This document shows, piece after piece, positions 36,959 to 45,187 of a stretch of DNA of 64,000 nucleotides. Position numbers and translations under genes: made by a program. Under the pieces are notes generated by a model. That model made no database searches. It was not told the origin of the DNA and was given only the letters and a program-made list of their open reading frames with translations. Every line of letters starts with the position of its first letter. The first letter of the stretch is position 1. This stretch comes from Nocardioides silvaticus (GTDB taxonomy: Bacteria > Actinomycetota > Actinomycetes > Propionibacteriales > Nocardioidaceae), in contig NZ_QGDD01000005.1 in the NCBI RefSeq assembly GCF_003160695.1, positions 270,655 through 334,654 on the forward strand. The letters are read 5' to 3'.

Positions 36959-38976
36959 CGGGCACCTTCTGGCTGAACGGGCTGGTCGGGCTGGTCGGGG
37001 CGGGGGCGGACCGGGAGGCGGCGGAGCCAGAGAACGATGCCGTGCATCCGGATGAGGGCGGCGCCGCGCAGGGCGGCGAGGGCGACCCGCGGTGGTCGCC
37101 GGGAGGGCGCACCGGTGACCGCGGCGGAGAACCGCACGCCGTCCTCGGTGTGGAGGGTGACGGCGACGGCGAGGCGGCCGCGGTCGCCGGGCGGGGGCGC
37201 GACCACGTCGTACCACCCGTCGGTGCCGTGGAACGGAGAGACGTACAGCGCCTTGTCGACCCGCCCGGCGCCGCGGGCGTCGGTGGGCACGAGGTAGGTG
37301 TGGCGGCCGCCGTAGGTGTTGTGCACCTCGACGACGGTCGCGTCCGCCGGACCGGTGGCCTCCCCGTCCCGCCAGCACCAGAACACGGTGATCGGGTTGA
37401 AGCAGTGGCCGAGCGCCCGTGGGTGCGCGGCCATCACGGCCCGCTCGTAGCGGTCGGTGTGGCCGTGCTGGGCGAGGAAGGAGTCCAGGCCCCCGCGGAT
37501 CGTGGCGCCGCGTCCGTCGAAGTGGTCGCGGGCCTCGAAGCTGCCGCGCAGCCAGCCCGGGCGCCGCTGCGGCAGCCGGTCGAGGTCGACCACCCACAGG
37601 TGCGAGCGGTGCCGGAAGGTGCGGCGGAACGGTGCGCGCCGGGTGTGCGTGATCGTCGTGTCGTAGGCCGTCGGCGTGGACCCGCGCCGGGTCGGGGACC
37701 AGGGGAGCCCGAGGCCCTGGACGGCCTCGAGCCCGGACCGTGCGCCGTCCTCGTGGAAGCCCCAGCCGTGGTAGGCCCCGGCGAACCGGATGCGGGACGT
37801 GTCGGCCTCGTCGAGGCGGTCGCGGGCGGCGACCGACGTCGGGTCGTAGAGCGGGTGCTCGTAGTCGCGGCGCGCGATCACCGTCGACGGGTCGACGAGG
37901 TGCTCCCCGCCGAGGGTCACCAGGTAGTGCGTCGGCGTGGGCAGCCGCTGGAGCCGGGTCAGGTCGTAGGTGACCTGCACCGAGCCCTGGTTGATCGCGG
38001 GGCGCCGGAAGTTCCACGACGCGTGGGCGCGCTGGGACCGCGGCAGCAGCCGGGTGTCGGTGTGGAGCAGCGCGGTGTTGCGGGAGTACGGGATCGACCC
38101 GAGCAGCTTGCGCTGCACCGGGGTCGGGTCGGTCAGCACGGCCAGCGCCTGCGCCGGGTGGGTGGCGACGACGACGGCGTCGTAGACCTCCGTGCCGGAG
38201 GCGGTGTGGACCGTCACCGAGGTGTCGCCCTCCGCCACCCCGGTGACGGCCGTCCCGGTGCGGATGCTCCCGCCGGCGGCCTCGATCGCGGCCGCGACCC
38301 GGTCGACGTAGGTCCGCGAGCCGCCGCTGACCGTGCGCCAGGTCGGCGACCCGAAGACGCCGAGCATCCCGTGGTGCTGCAGGAACGTGAACAGGTAGGC
38401 GGCCGGGTAGTCGGTCGCGACCGTCGGGTCACAGGACCAGACGGCCGCGACCAACGGCTCGACGAAGTGCCGGCGGAAGTACGGCGTGAAGCCGCCGCCG
38501 TCGAGGAACTGCCGCAGCGTCAGGTCGGCGATGTTGGAGCCATCTCCGTTCTGCGCCAGCAGTCTCCGCGCCTCCCGGTGGAACCGCGGAACCTCGGTGA
38601 GCATCCGCAGGTAGCGCGGGTTGCGGAGGTTGGCAGCGGCCGGGAACAGGCCGCTGGGTCCCAGCGCGCCGGCCCACTCGAGGCCGGTCGCCTCGTCGCT
38701 GGTCGACAACGACATCTCGGACTCCTGGGTCTCGACGCCGAGCTCGGCGAAGAGCCGCAGGAGGGTCGGGTAGGTCCGCCGGTTGTGCACGATGAACCCG
38801 GTGTCGATCGCGAGGTCCCGGCCGGTGGCCGGGTCGTGCACGTCGTGGGTGTCGGCATGACCGCCGAGCCGGGTGTCCGCCTCGTAGAGGGTCACCGACG
38901 CCGTACGGGACGCCACGTAGGCCGCCGTGAGCCCAGCAACGCCGGACCCGACGACGGCGAGCCGTCGGGGAGTCAT
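36955..38976 (-). CDS. Fusion of FAD-dependent oxidoreductase and DUF1365 protein
   Basis: The 673-residue protein joins two proteins that are usually separate neighbours (Rv0449c and Rv0448c in M. tuberculosis). Residues 1 to about 425 are an amine-oxidase-like flavoprotein: FAD motif VVGSGVAGL at 8-16, IDTGFIVHNRRTYP, and FAGAYHGWGFHEDG near its end. After a Thr/Arg-rich linker, residues about 435-660 are DUF1365, with RRAPFRRTFRHRSHLW and HPRALGHCFNPITVFWC. The homologous genes in proteobacteria are linked to CFA-type methyltransferases and to furan or branched fatty acid formation under an ECF factor. The stop of rskA is 9 bp upstream. Confidence 0.88.
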   Translation of the reverse strand: MTPRRLAVVGSGVAGLTAAYVASRTASVTLYEADTRLGGHADTHDVHDPATGRDLAIDTGFIVHNRRTYPTLLRLFAELGVETQESEMSLSTSDEATGLEWAGALGPSGLFPAAANLRNPRYLRMLTEVPRFHREARRLLAQNGDGSNIADLTLRQFLDGGGFTPYFRRHFVEPLVAAVWSCDPTVATDYPAAYLFTFLQHHGMLGVFGSPTWRTVSGGSRTYVDRVAAAIEAAGGSIRTGTAVTGVAEGDTSVTVHTASGTEVYDAVVVATHPAQALAVLTDPTPVQRKLLGSIPYSRNTALLHTDTRLLPRSQRAHASWNFRRPAINQGSVQVTYDLTRLQRLPTPTHYLVTLGGEHLVDPSTVIARRDYEHPLYDPTSVAARDRLDEADTSRIRFAGAYHGWGFHEDGARSGLEAVQGLGLPWSPTRRGSTPTAYDTTITHTRRAPFRRTFRHRSHLWVVDLDRLPQRRPGWLRGSFEARDHFDGRGATIRGGLDSFLAQHGHTDRYERAVMAAHPRALGHCFNPITVFWCWRDGEATGPADATVVEVHNTYGGRHTYLVPTDARGAGRVDKALYVSPFHGTDGWYDVVAPPPGDRGRLAVAVTLHTEDGVRFSAAVTGAPSRRPPRVALAALRGAALIRMHGIVLWLRRLPVRPRPDQPDQPVQPEGAR

Positions 38977-38985
38977 GGTGGCTTC

Positions 38986-39735
38986 TCAGGTCAGCTCGAA
39001 GACGTGCACCACCGGACCCCGCGGCTCGGGGGAGCCGCCGTCCGGCTCGAGGGTGATCCCGACGGCGACGGCGTCGCTCGCGTCGCCCTCGAGGAGGACG
39101 GTCGCGTCGCCGTCGTCGGGCATCAGGCCGGCGGGGATCATGTCCACGCCGTCCGTCGAGAGCCACAGCTCGTAGACCTTGCCCTCGGGCGCGAGCGCCA
39201 TGTCCTCGGTGAGGATCACCGCGCGGCCCTCGGACCGGGAGACGACCACGGTGGCGACGGACCCGTCGGGAAACTCCTGCGCGACCTTCTCCGCGTCGGG
39301 GGCTTCCAGGACGCGCTCGGTGGCCGTGAGCTCGGGCGCCGGCTCCGTGTCGTCGGCCCACGGACGCAGCGCCACCGTGGTGACCAGGGCGACCAGGACC
39401 AGGGCGGCGGCGACGAGCAGCGGACCGGTGGTGGTGTACCAGGGACGGCGTCGTGGGGCAGCCGGCTGGTCGCGGTCGATGAGCGGCGGCAGCGGCCGGA
39501 TCGACTCGATGCCGGCGAGCACCTCCGCCCGCAGCCGGGCCGGCGGCTCGACCGGGTCGACCGCGAGCGCGGCGGCGGTCTCGCGCAGCGTCTCGACCTC
39601 GACCTGGCAGTCGGGGCAGGACCGGAGGTGGGCCTCGAAGCGCGCCCGCTCGACGTCGTCGAGGGCGTCGACGGCGTACGCGCCGGAGAGCGCGTGGGCG
39701 TTCTCCCAGTCGGGCTGGGTGAGGTGATCGTTCAT
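38986..39735 (-). CDS. rskA: Anti-sigma factor RskA-like
   Basis: The 249-residue membrane protein binds and inhibits the ECF sigma factor encoded just upstream. The N-terminal zinc anti-sigma motif is HLRSCPDC (His36, Cys40, Cys43), followed by one membrane helix (about 104-124, GPLLVAAALVLVALVTTVAL) and an extracytoplasmic beta domain of the RskA type (KVYELWLSTDGVDMIPAG, then GPVVHVFELT at the end). Release of the sigma factor is expected through regulated proteolysis. The ATG overlaps the sigK stop (ATGA), giving matched synthesis. Confidence 0.92.
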   Translation of the reverse strand: MNDHLTQPDWENAHALSGAYAVDALDDVERARFEAHLRSCPDCQVEVETLRETAAALAVDPVEPPARLRAEVLAGIESIRPLPPLIDRDQPAAPRRRPWYTTTGPLLVAAALVLVALVTTVALRPWADDTEPAPELTATERVLEAPDAEKVAQEFPDGSVATVVVSRSEGRAVILTEDMALAPEGKVYELWLSTDGVDMIPAGLMPDDGDATVLLEGDASDAVAVGITLEPDGGSPEPRGPVVHVFELT

Positions 39736-40337
39736 CGTCCTACTCCGATTGTGTCGCGGAGCCGGATGAGGCCGTCGCGAATCCTGGTCTTTGCCGTCCC
39801 TACCGGCAGGTCGAGGAGCGAGGCCACCTCGGTGTGCGTGTAGCCGCCGAAGTAGGCGAGCTCGATCGCCTCGCGCTGGACGGGTGTCAGCGCCTGCAAC
39901 GCGGCCCGTACCCGGCGGGCCTCGAGCGAGGCGGTCGCGGCCTCCACGGTGGTGTCGACCTCGACCGTCTGGTTCTGGTGGTGGTACGTCGACTCGCGCC
40001 GCCCCGCCGCCTCGGCGCTGCGGACCCGGTCGACCGCCTTGCGGTGCGCGATCGTCAGCAACCACGAGACCGCGCTGCCGCGGGACGGGTCGTACCTGCT
40101 GGCGGTGCGCCAGATCTCGAGGAAGGCCTCCTGGGTGACCTCCTCGGCCTGGGCCGGGTCACGGACGACGCGGAGAGCGAGGCCGTGGACGCGGGCGGCG
40201 CTGGCGTCGTACAGCTCGGCGAACGCGGCGCGGTCGCCCCGGGCCGAGCGCTGCAGCAGCGCGGCCAGGTCGGGACCGGCGCCGGCCGGCGACCCCGCGT
40301 GGGGGTCGCCGGCCGGTGCGGGAACACCGGGTTCCAT
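39732..40337 (-). CDS. sigK: ECF RNA polymerase sigma factor, SigK-type
   Basis: The 201-residue factor has sigma2 (about 30-98: EEVTQEAFLEIWRTASRYDP, then SWLLTIAHRKAVDRVR) and sigma4 (about 140-195: LTPVQREAIELAYFGGYTHT, then VGTAKTRIRDGLIRLR). Assignment to SigK rests on context: a coupled RskA gene, the FAD/DUF1365-CFA-DUF1295 block, an MPT83-like gene, and two promoters of the mycobacterial SigK consensus type in front of the two upstream genes. GGAAGG precedes the ATG. It starts 38 bp after the fasciclin gene. Confidence 0.9.
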   Translation of the reverse strand: MEPGVPAPAGDPHAGSPAGAGPDLAALLQRSARGDRAAFAELYDASAARVHGLALRVVRDPAQAEEVTQEAFLEIWRTASRYDPSRGSAVSWLLTIAHRKAVDRVRSAEAAGRRESTYHHQNQTVEVDTTVEAATASLEARRVRAALQALTPVQREAIELAYFGGYTHTEVASLLDLPVGTAKTRIRDGLIRLRDTIGVGR

Positions 40338-40375
40338 GAGGTGATCCTTCCGTGTTCTTCGCGATCAGGCGAGGG

Positions 40376-41089
40376 TCACTGGACCCCGGTGAGCACCTTG
40401 TCGATCACGTACACGGTCGCGTTCGCGGTCGGGATGTTGCCGCAGAGGACGTTGGCGGTCACGGTGCCGTCGGTGACGGTCATGCCGTTCTCGTCGCCCT
40501 CGATGGTGAGCGTGTCGCCCGCGAGGGTGTCCTTGTCGCCGGCCACCGCGGTCACGTCGGCGTTCTCACCGAGCACGTGGTGGGCGAGGATCGTGTAGAG
40601 GGTGCTGTCCTGGCCCTTCTGGCCGGCCTCCTTGAGCAGGCCGTTGAGGTCCTTCGGCGGGATCTCCTCGAAGGCGCCGTTGAAGGGCGCGAACACCGTC
40701 AGCGCCTCGGCGCCGTTGAGGGTGTCGCCCAGGCCCTCGACCGCGCCGACCGCGGCGACGAGGGTGGAGAGCAGCGGGTTGTTGCTGGCCGCGGTGGCGA
40801 CCGGGTCCTGGACCATGCCGTCGAAGGAGCCGGCGCCGTCGGTGGGCACCTGGTTGCAGGCGTCACCGAACGTCTGGGCGGCGGGGTCGGAACCCGCGTC
40901 CTCGCTCATGTCGTCGGAGCCCATGTCCTCCGAGGCGCCGGTGTCCTCCGAGGTCTCGGAGCTGGTGTCGCCGCTGCTGCTGTTGTCGTCGCCGGAGTCG
41001 CTGTCGTCGCCGCACGCGGCGAGGGTGACGGACAGGGCGAGCGCGGTGACGGCGACGCCGGCCCGGCGGCGCAGGGTGTTGATCCTCAT
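40376..41089 (-). CDS. Fasciclin-domain lipoprotein, MPT70/MPT83-like
   Basis: The 237-residue lipoprotein has the lipobox LAAC (Cys26), a Ser/Asp/Glu-rich linker to about residue 70 and one FAS1 domain. The FAS1 segments GMVQDPVATAASNNPLLSTL, LTVFAPFNGAFEEIP and TANATVYVIDKVL are recognisably those of mycobacterial MPT70/MPT83. Those proteins are surface antigens or adhesins and the strongest SigK targets. Here the gene lies inside the sigK locus itself, with a SigK-type promoter 51 nt upstream of its ATG. Confidence 0.92.
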   Translation of the reverse strand: MRINTLRRRAGVAVTALALSVTLAACGDDSDSGDDNSSSGDTSSETSEDTGASEDMGSDDMSEDAGSDPAAQTFGDACNQVPTDGAGSFDGMVQDPVATAASNNPLLSTLVAAVGAVEGLGDTLNGAEALTVFAPFNGAFEEIPPKDLNGLLKEAGQKGQDSTLYTILAHHVLGENADVTAVAGDKDTLAGDTLTIEGDENGMTVTDGTVTANVLCGNIPTANATVYVIDKVLTGVQ

Positions 41090-41140
41090 GATCGTGGTGC
41101 CTTCCGTGTCAGGGGGGTGGTGCCTTGGGTGATGTCAGGG

Positions 41141-41167
41141 ATTCGTCGCGGTCGCCGGAACGGATGG
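41141..41167 (-). promoter_or_regulatory. Predicted SigK promoter of the fasciclin gene
   Basis: On the minus strand CCATCC (41167-41162) is followed after 15 bp by ACGAAT (41146-41141). This matches the mycobacterial SigK consensus as I recall it (CCATCC and CCGAAT). The leader to the ATG at 41089 is about 45 nt and carries GGAAGG. Confidence 0.65.
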
Positions 41168-41186
41168 GTGCGGATCGACGCGGATC

Positions 41187-42695
41187 TCAGGCGACCTGGA
41201 CGATGAGCTCGTGGAGACCGCTGGCGCCGTCGGGGAAAGGCTCGGCCCGCTCGGTGACCTGCTCGTCGCCGTCGCCGGAGACCGCACGGACGGCGATGTT
41301 GTGGGACCCGCTGGGTGCGTCCCAGCGGAAGAACCACTGGCGCCAGTAGTCGTCGCCCCCGTCCGGCCCGAGGTTGGCGTCCTGCCACGGTTCGTCGTCG
41401 ATCCGGACCTGCACCTTGCCGACCCCGCCGCGCTGCTGGGCCCAGGCCACACCGCCGATCACCACGTCGCCGGCGTCGACCTCGGCCAGGGCCTTGGGGG
41501 TGTCGATGCGGGCCGAGAGCTTGATGGGGGCGTCGGTGGCCCACTCCCGCTGGGTCCAGTACGCCTTCTGGTCGTCGTACGTCGTCAGGGTGAGCCGGGT
41601 GAGCCACTTGGTCGCGCTCACGAACCCGTAGAGCCCGGGAATCACCATCCGCACCGGGAAACCGTGCTCCCGGGGCAGCGGCTCGCCGTTCATGCCGACG
41701 CAGATCATCGCGTCACGACCGTCGGTCGCGAGGTCGAGGGGTGTGCTGATCGTCATCCCGTCGAAGTCGGTCGACAGGATCTGGTCGGCGCCCGTGCTGC
41801 CGATGCCGGCCAGGTCGAGGACGTCCTTCAGGGGCACGCCGAGCCAGCGGGCACTGCCGACGTACTCGCCGCCGACGCTGTTGGAGACGCAGGTGAGGGT
41901 GATGTCGCGCTCGATCATCGGCATGTCGAGCAGCTCGTCGAAGGTCAGGGTGACCTCCTGGTCGACGTCGCCGTCGATCGTCAGCGTCCAGTCGTCGCTG
42001 CTCACGACCGGTGTGTCGAGGCGGGTGTCGACGCGGTAGAAGTCGTCGTTGTCGGTCCGGAACGGCGTGATGCCGGGGACCTGGTCGTCCAGCCCGCGGG
42101 GGAGCGGCTGCGCCGGATCCGCGGGGTCAGGGAGCGCGACGTCCTCGGGACGGAGCCGAAGGCGGGTGATGACCTGGCCGCCGACGCCGCCGGCGACGGC
42201 GAGTCCGCCGAGGACGGCGGCAGCGATGAGCACACCCCGCCGGCCGTTGTCGGGCTCTCCGTCGGGAGCGCCGGCCTGCTCACGGGCGAGCCACGTCAGT
42301 GCAGCGACGGCACCGACTGCAGCGACCAGGCTCGGCCCCAGGTCGAGGACCGTCGCCTCAGGCCTGGTCACCACCGCGACCGCAGCGATCACCACGAGCG
42401 CGACGAGCAGGCCGGCGCCGTACAGGGGGCGGCGGCGGGCCAGCAGCCCGGCCGCCGCGGCGAGGACGAGCACGCCGGCCATGACCGACCCGACCAGGAT
42501 CGGCTTGTCGGCCGACCCGAACGTGCGGATCGCCCACTCCTTGACGGGAGTGGGCGTCAGGTCGATGACCGCGGCGCCGACGGCGAGCACCGGCGAGGTG
42601 TCCGCATCGGTGAGCGCGGCGACGGCGTGCGCGAGCCCGAGCCCCGTGAGCGTGGCGAGGACGCCGAAGGCCAGCCAGGGAAGTCGGGTTCTCAT
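41187..42695 (-). CDS. Molybdopterin-dependent oxidoreductase, sulfite-oxidase-like, membrane-anchored
   Basis: The 502-residue protein has four or five membrane helices in the first 180 residues. A sulfite-oxidase-type molybdopterin domain follows (about 215-400), with the Mo-ligating Cys269 in TLTCVSNSVGG and GFPVRMVIPGLYGFVSATKW. A Mo-co dimerisation Ig-like domain lies at the C-terminus (about 400-502). The catalytic part should face outside. Substrate may be sulfite, methionine sulfoxide or another oxidised compound. It is the first gene of the predicted SigK block, with a SigK-type promoter placed so that the transcript would be leaderless. Confidence 0.9.
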   Translation of the reverse strand: MRTRLPWLAFGVLATLTGLGLAHAVAALTDADTSPVLAVGAAVIDLTPTPVKEWAIRTFGSADKPILVGSVMAGVLVLAAAAGLLARRRPLYGAGLLVALVVIAAVAVVTRPEATVLDLGPSLVAAVGAVAALTWLAREQAGAPDGEPDNGRRGVLIAAAVLGGLAVAGGVGGQVITRLRLRPEDVALPDPADPAQPLPRGLDDQVPGITPFRTDNDDFYRVDTRLDTPVVSSDDWTLTIDGDVDQEVTLTFDELLDMPMIERDITLTCVSNSVGGEYVGSARWLGVPLKDVLDLAGIGSTGADQILSTDFDGMTISTPLDLATDGRDAMICVGMNGEPLPREHGFPVRMVIPGLYGFVSATKWLTRLTLTTYDDQKAYWTQREWATDAPIKLSARIDTPKALAEVDAGDVVIGGVAWAQQRGGVGKVQVRIDDEPWQDANLGPDGGDDYWRQWFFRWDAPSGSHNIAVRAVSGDGDEQVTERAEPFPDGASGLHELIVQVA

Positions 42696-42702
42696 AGGGG
42701 TG

Positions 42703-42729
42703 GTTCGGTGCGGCGGGCGTGCTGGATGG
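42703..42729 (-). promoter_or_regulatory. Predicted SigK promoter of the molybdopterin oxidoreductase gene
   Basis: On the minus strand CCATCC (42729-42724) is followed after exactly 15 bp by CCGAAC (42708-42703), which ends 7 nt before the ATG at 42695. The motif pair and spacing are the same as in front of the fasciclin gene. Confidence 0.7.
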
Positions 42730-42745
42730 GGTATTGGATAGGGCC

Positions 42746-43516
42746 ATGGCCGATGCTGCTGACCCCGTGACCGAGCTCGTGCACTACGACGTCGCCGACC
42801 GGGTCGCGACGATCACCCTGGACTCCCCGCACAACCGCAACGCCCTCTCGCGCCAGCTCGTGACCGAGCTGCTGGACCGGCTGGCGCGGGCCGACGGGGA
42901 CCCCGAGGTGCTCGCGGTGGTGCTGCGGTCGTCGGGCCGGGTGTTCTGCTCCGGTGCGGACCTCTCCGAGGCATCGACGACGCCGATGGAGGAGGGCGCG
43001 CGGGCGATGGTGGAGATGCAGCGCACCATCGTCGCGCTCGGCAAGCCGGTGGTCACCGTCGTGGTGGGCGCGGCCCGCGCGGGCGGCATCGGGATCGTCG
43101 CCGCCTCCGACCTCGTGCTCGCCGCCGAGGACGCGACCTTCGCGCTGACCGAGGTCAAGCTCGGGCTCGCCCCGGCCGTCATCTCGCTGACCGTCATGGC
43201 CCGGCTCACCCCGCGCGCCGCGGCGCTGACCGCTCTCGGCGGCGAGGTCTTCACCGGCGCCGAGGCGGTCGGCATGGGCCTGGTCACGAAGGCGGTTCCC
43301 GCCGACCAGCTGGACGCCGCCGTCGCCGAGCTGTGCGGTCAGCTCACCACCGGTGCGGCGCAGGGGCTCCGCGAGACCAAGGCGCTGCTCAGTGAGCCGT
43401 TGCTCGAGCGCATCGACGCCGGCGCGGACGCGATGGTGACGCTCAGTGCCCGCCTCTTCGGCTCCGACGAGGCGCGCGAGGCGATGGTCGCGTTCCTCAG
43501 TCGCAAGAAGGGTTGA
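42746..43516 (+). CDS. Enoyl-CoA hydratase/isomerase family protein
   Basis: The 256-residue crotonase-fold protein has VFCSGADLSEA and ARAGGIGIVAASDLVLA (oxyanion-hole segments) and the conserved FALTEVKLGLAPAVIS. In the second catalytic segment Ala and Val replace the usual acidic pair, so classical hydration needs checking; the Glu of LTEVKLG remains. It is a single gene divergent from the SigK block. It could supply the hydratase step missing from the carboxylase operon at 13-22 kb, but nothing links them directly. ATG at 42746 was chosen over an upstream start because TTGGAT lies 6 nt before it. Confidence 0.85.
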   Translation: MADAADPVTELVHYDVADRVATITLDSPHNRNALSRQLVTELLDRLARADGDPEVLAVVLRSSGRVFCSGADLSEASTTPMEEGARAMVEMQRTIVALGKPVVTVVVGAARAGGIGIVAASDLVLAAEDATFALTEVKLGLAPAVISLTVMARLTPRAAALTALGGEVFTGAEAVGMGLVTKAVPADQLDAAVAELCGQLTTGAAQGLRETKALLSEPLLERIDAGADAMVTLSARLFGSDEAREAMVAFLSRKKG

Positions 43517-43574
43517 CGCAACGGGGCAATCTGCTCTCGTTCCTGCCGAACCAGAGCAATTCGCCCCGTTGCGT
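43516..43574. terminator. Bidirectional terminator with two-part stem
   Basis: ACGCAACGGGGC (43516-43527) pairs perfectly with 43563-43574. After a small internal loop, a second stem forms between TGCTCT (43532-43537) and AGAGCA (43553-43558). The structure starts at the last base of the hydratase stop codon and separates it from the convergent exporter gene. Confidence 0.75.
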
Positions 43575-43577
43575 GGG

Positions 43578-45122
43578 TCAGACAGGGGCGGGCTCGGCCT
43601 CCGCCTCCTCCGCCTTGGCCGCGTGGAACCTCCGCCCGGGCAGTGCGGCCAGCCCGGCGACCGCCGCGGCGAAGCACAGTCCCGCGACGACGACGCAGCC
43701 GACGGACAGCCCGGACAGGAACGACTCCTGCACGGCGTCCAGCAGCGTGGGGTCCGCGCCGGCCATGGCGACCGCGACCGGCACGGAATCGGCAGCGGTG
43801 TCGGCCTGGCCGGTCGCGCTGAACGCGCTGTCGACGAGGCGGGCACCGAAGACCGAGGAGAACACCGAGCCGATCACCGCGACACCGAGGGTCGCGCCGA
43901 GCTCGCGCGTGGCGTCGTTGACGGCCGAGCCCACGCCGGCGCGGGCCGGTGGGAGGACCAGCATGATCGACTCGGTGGCCGGAGTGGAGATGAGGCCCAT
44001 CCCCAGGCCCATCAGCACCATCTGCGGCACGATCGTGGCCCAGTAGGACGTGTCGACGGCGACGCTCGCCGCGATCCACGCCATCGCCGAGCCGAAGAGG
44101 ACCAGCCCGGTCACGACCACCACGCGGGTGCCGACCCGGGGGGCCAGGATCCCGCCCACCACCGAGGCGATCGCGATCGAGATCGCGACCGGCAGGATGC
44201 GCGCGCCGGTCGACAGCGGACCGAAGTCGCGGATCACCTGGAAGTACTGGGTGATGAGGAAGATGAAGCCGGACAGGGCGAAGAACGTGACGGTGACCGC
44301 TCCGCTCGCCGCGCTGAACCGGCGGTCGGTGAACAGCCGGACGTCGAGCATCGGGTGCTCGACCGCGCGCTCGACCGCGACGAAGACCGCCACGAGGACT
44401 GCTGACAGGGTGAACCCGAGCAGGGTGAAGGTGCTGCCCCAGCCGTGCTCCGGCGCCTCGATCACGGTGTAGACGAGGGTGCCGAGCATCGCCGTCGAGA
44501 TGAGCAGGCCGCGCTTGTCGAGTGCCGGTACGGCGGGGTCGCGCGACTCGGGCACGAGCGCGAAGGCCAGCCCGGCGGCGACGAGCGCCAGCGGCACCAG
44601 GGCCAGGAAGATGCTGCCCCAGTAGAAGTGCTCGAGCAGGAGCCCACCGGTGACCGGCCCGGAGGCGACACCGACGCCGACGATCGCGCCCCAGCCCCCG
44701 AGGGCGGCCGCGCGCTGGCGGCGGTCGGTGAACGTGTTGGAGATGATCGACAGCGTCGTCGGGAAGATCAGCGCCGCGAACGCGCCCATCCCGAACCGGG
44801 CGGCGATGAGCGCGCCGGTGCTGGTGACCACCGCGCCGACCACGCTGGCGACGGCGAACCCGAGCAGTCCGATGATCAGCGCGGGCCGGCGACCGTAGCG
44901 GTCCGAGAGGCTGCCGGCGGCCAGCACCAGCGCGGTGAACGCGAGGTTGTAGCCGTCGACGACCCACTGCAGACCCCGGGTGCCGGCGTCGAGCTCGGTC
45001 GCGATGCTGGGGAGCGCGACGTTGACGATCGTGATGTCGAGGTTGATCGCGAGCGCCGCGACGTAGACGGCGACGAGGATCCCCGCCTTGCGGCTCCTGC
45101 TGGCCGCCTGCGATGTGGACAC
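43578..45122 (-). CDS. MFS drug exporter, DHA2 (14-TMS) family
   Basis: The 514-residue protein has about 14 hydrophobic helices and the DHA2 motifs LDITIVNVALPSIATEL (helix 1 region) and GSLSDRYGRRPALIIG (motif A). It is a proton antiporter for hydrophobic toxic compounds. It is divergent from and probably repressed by the TetR gene at 45188. GTG at 45122 is preferred because GGAGGT lies 9 nt upstream; the ATG at 45131 directly abuts that ribosome site and is too close. Confidence 0.88.
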   Translation of the reverse strand: MSTSQAASRSRKAGILVAVYVAALAINLDITIVNVALPSIATELDAGTRGLQWVVDGYNLAFTALVLAAGSLSDRYGRRPALIIGLLGFAVASVVGAVVTSTGALIAARFGMGAFAALIFPTTLSIISNTFTDRRQRAAALGGWGAIVGVGVASGPVTGGLLLEHFYWGSIFLALVPLALVAAGLAFALVPESRDPAVPALDKRGLLISTAMLGTLVYTVIEAPEHGWGSTFTLLGFTLSAVLVAVFVAVERAVEHPMLDVRLFTDRRFSAASGAVTVTFFALSGFIFLITQYFQVIRDFGPLSTGARILPVAISIAIASVVGGILAPRVGTRVVVVTGLVLFGSAMAWIAASVAVDTSYWATIVPQMVLMGLGMGLISTPATESIMLVLPPARAGVGSAVNDATRELGATLGVAVIGSVFSSVFGARLVDSAFSATGQADTAADSVPVAVAMAGADPTLLDAVQESFLSGLSVGCVVVAGLCFAAAVAGLAALPGRRFHAAKAEEAEAEPAPV

Positions 45123-45131
45123 TGTCAACAT
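45113..45131. promoter_or_regulatory. TetR operator copy 1
   Basis: ATGTGGACACTGTCAACAT is a 19-bp palindrome with one mismatched pair. It covers the start region of the exporter gene and so could block transcription or initiation there. Confidence 0.65.
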
Positions 45132-45150
45132 ACCTCCATGGTGCACGCTG

Positions 45151-45169
45151 ATGTGGACGGTGTCAACAT
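45151..45169. promoter_or_regulatory. TetR operator copy 2
   Basis: ATGTGGACGGTGTCAACAT lies 38 bp from copy 1 in the same orientation. It contains TTGACA on the minus strand (45166-45161), a likely -35 box of the exporter promoter. It also lies just upstream of TAGCAT, the -10 box of the TetR gene. Confidence 0.65.
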
Positions 45170-45187
45170 CGAGGTAGCATGCGCCGC

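Noticed and set aside
39732..40337. Alternative assignment of the sigma factor as SigE/ChrR-type
   Set aside because: The partner has an RskA-type layout with a membrane helix, and the neighbours and promoters match SigK; ChrR has a cupin domain and no membrane helix.
43516..43574. End of an insertion sequence, because of the long inverted repeat
   Set aside because: It lies exactly between two convergent stop codons, has no transposase and no target duplication, and fits a terminator better.
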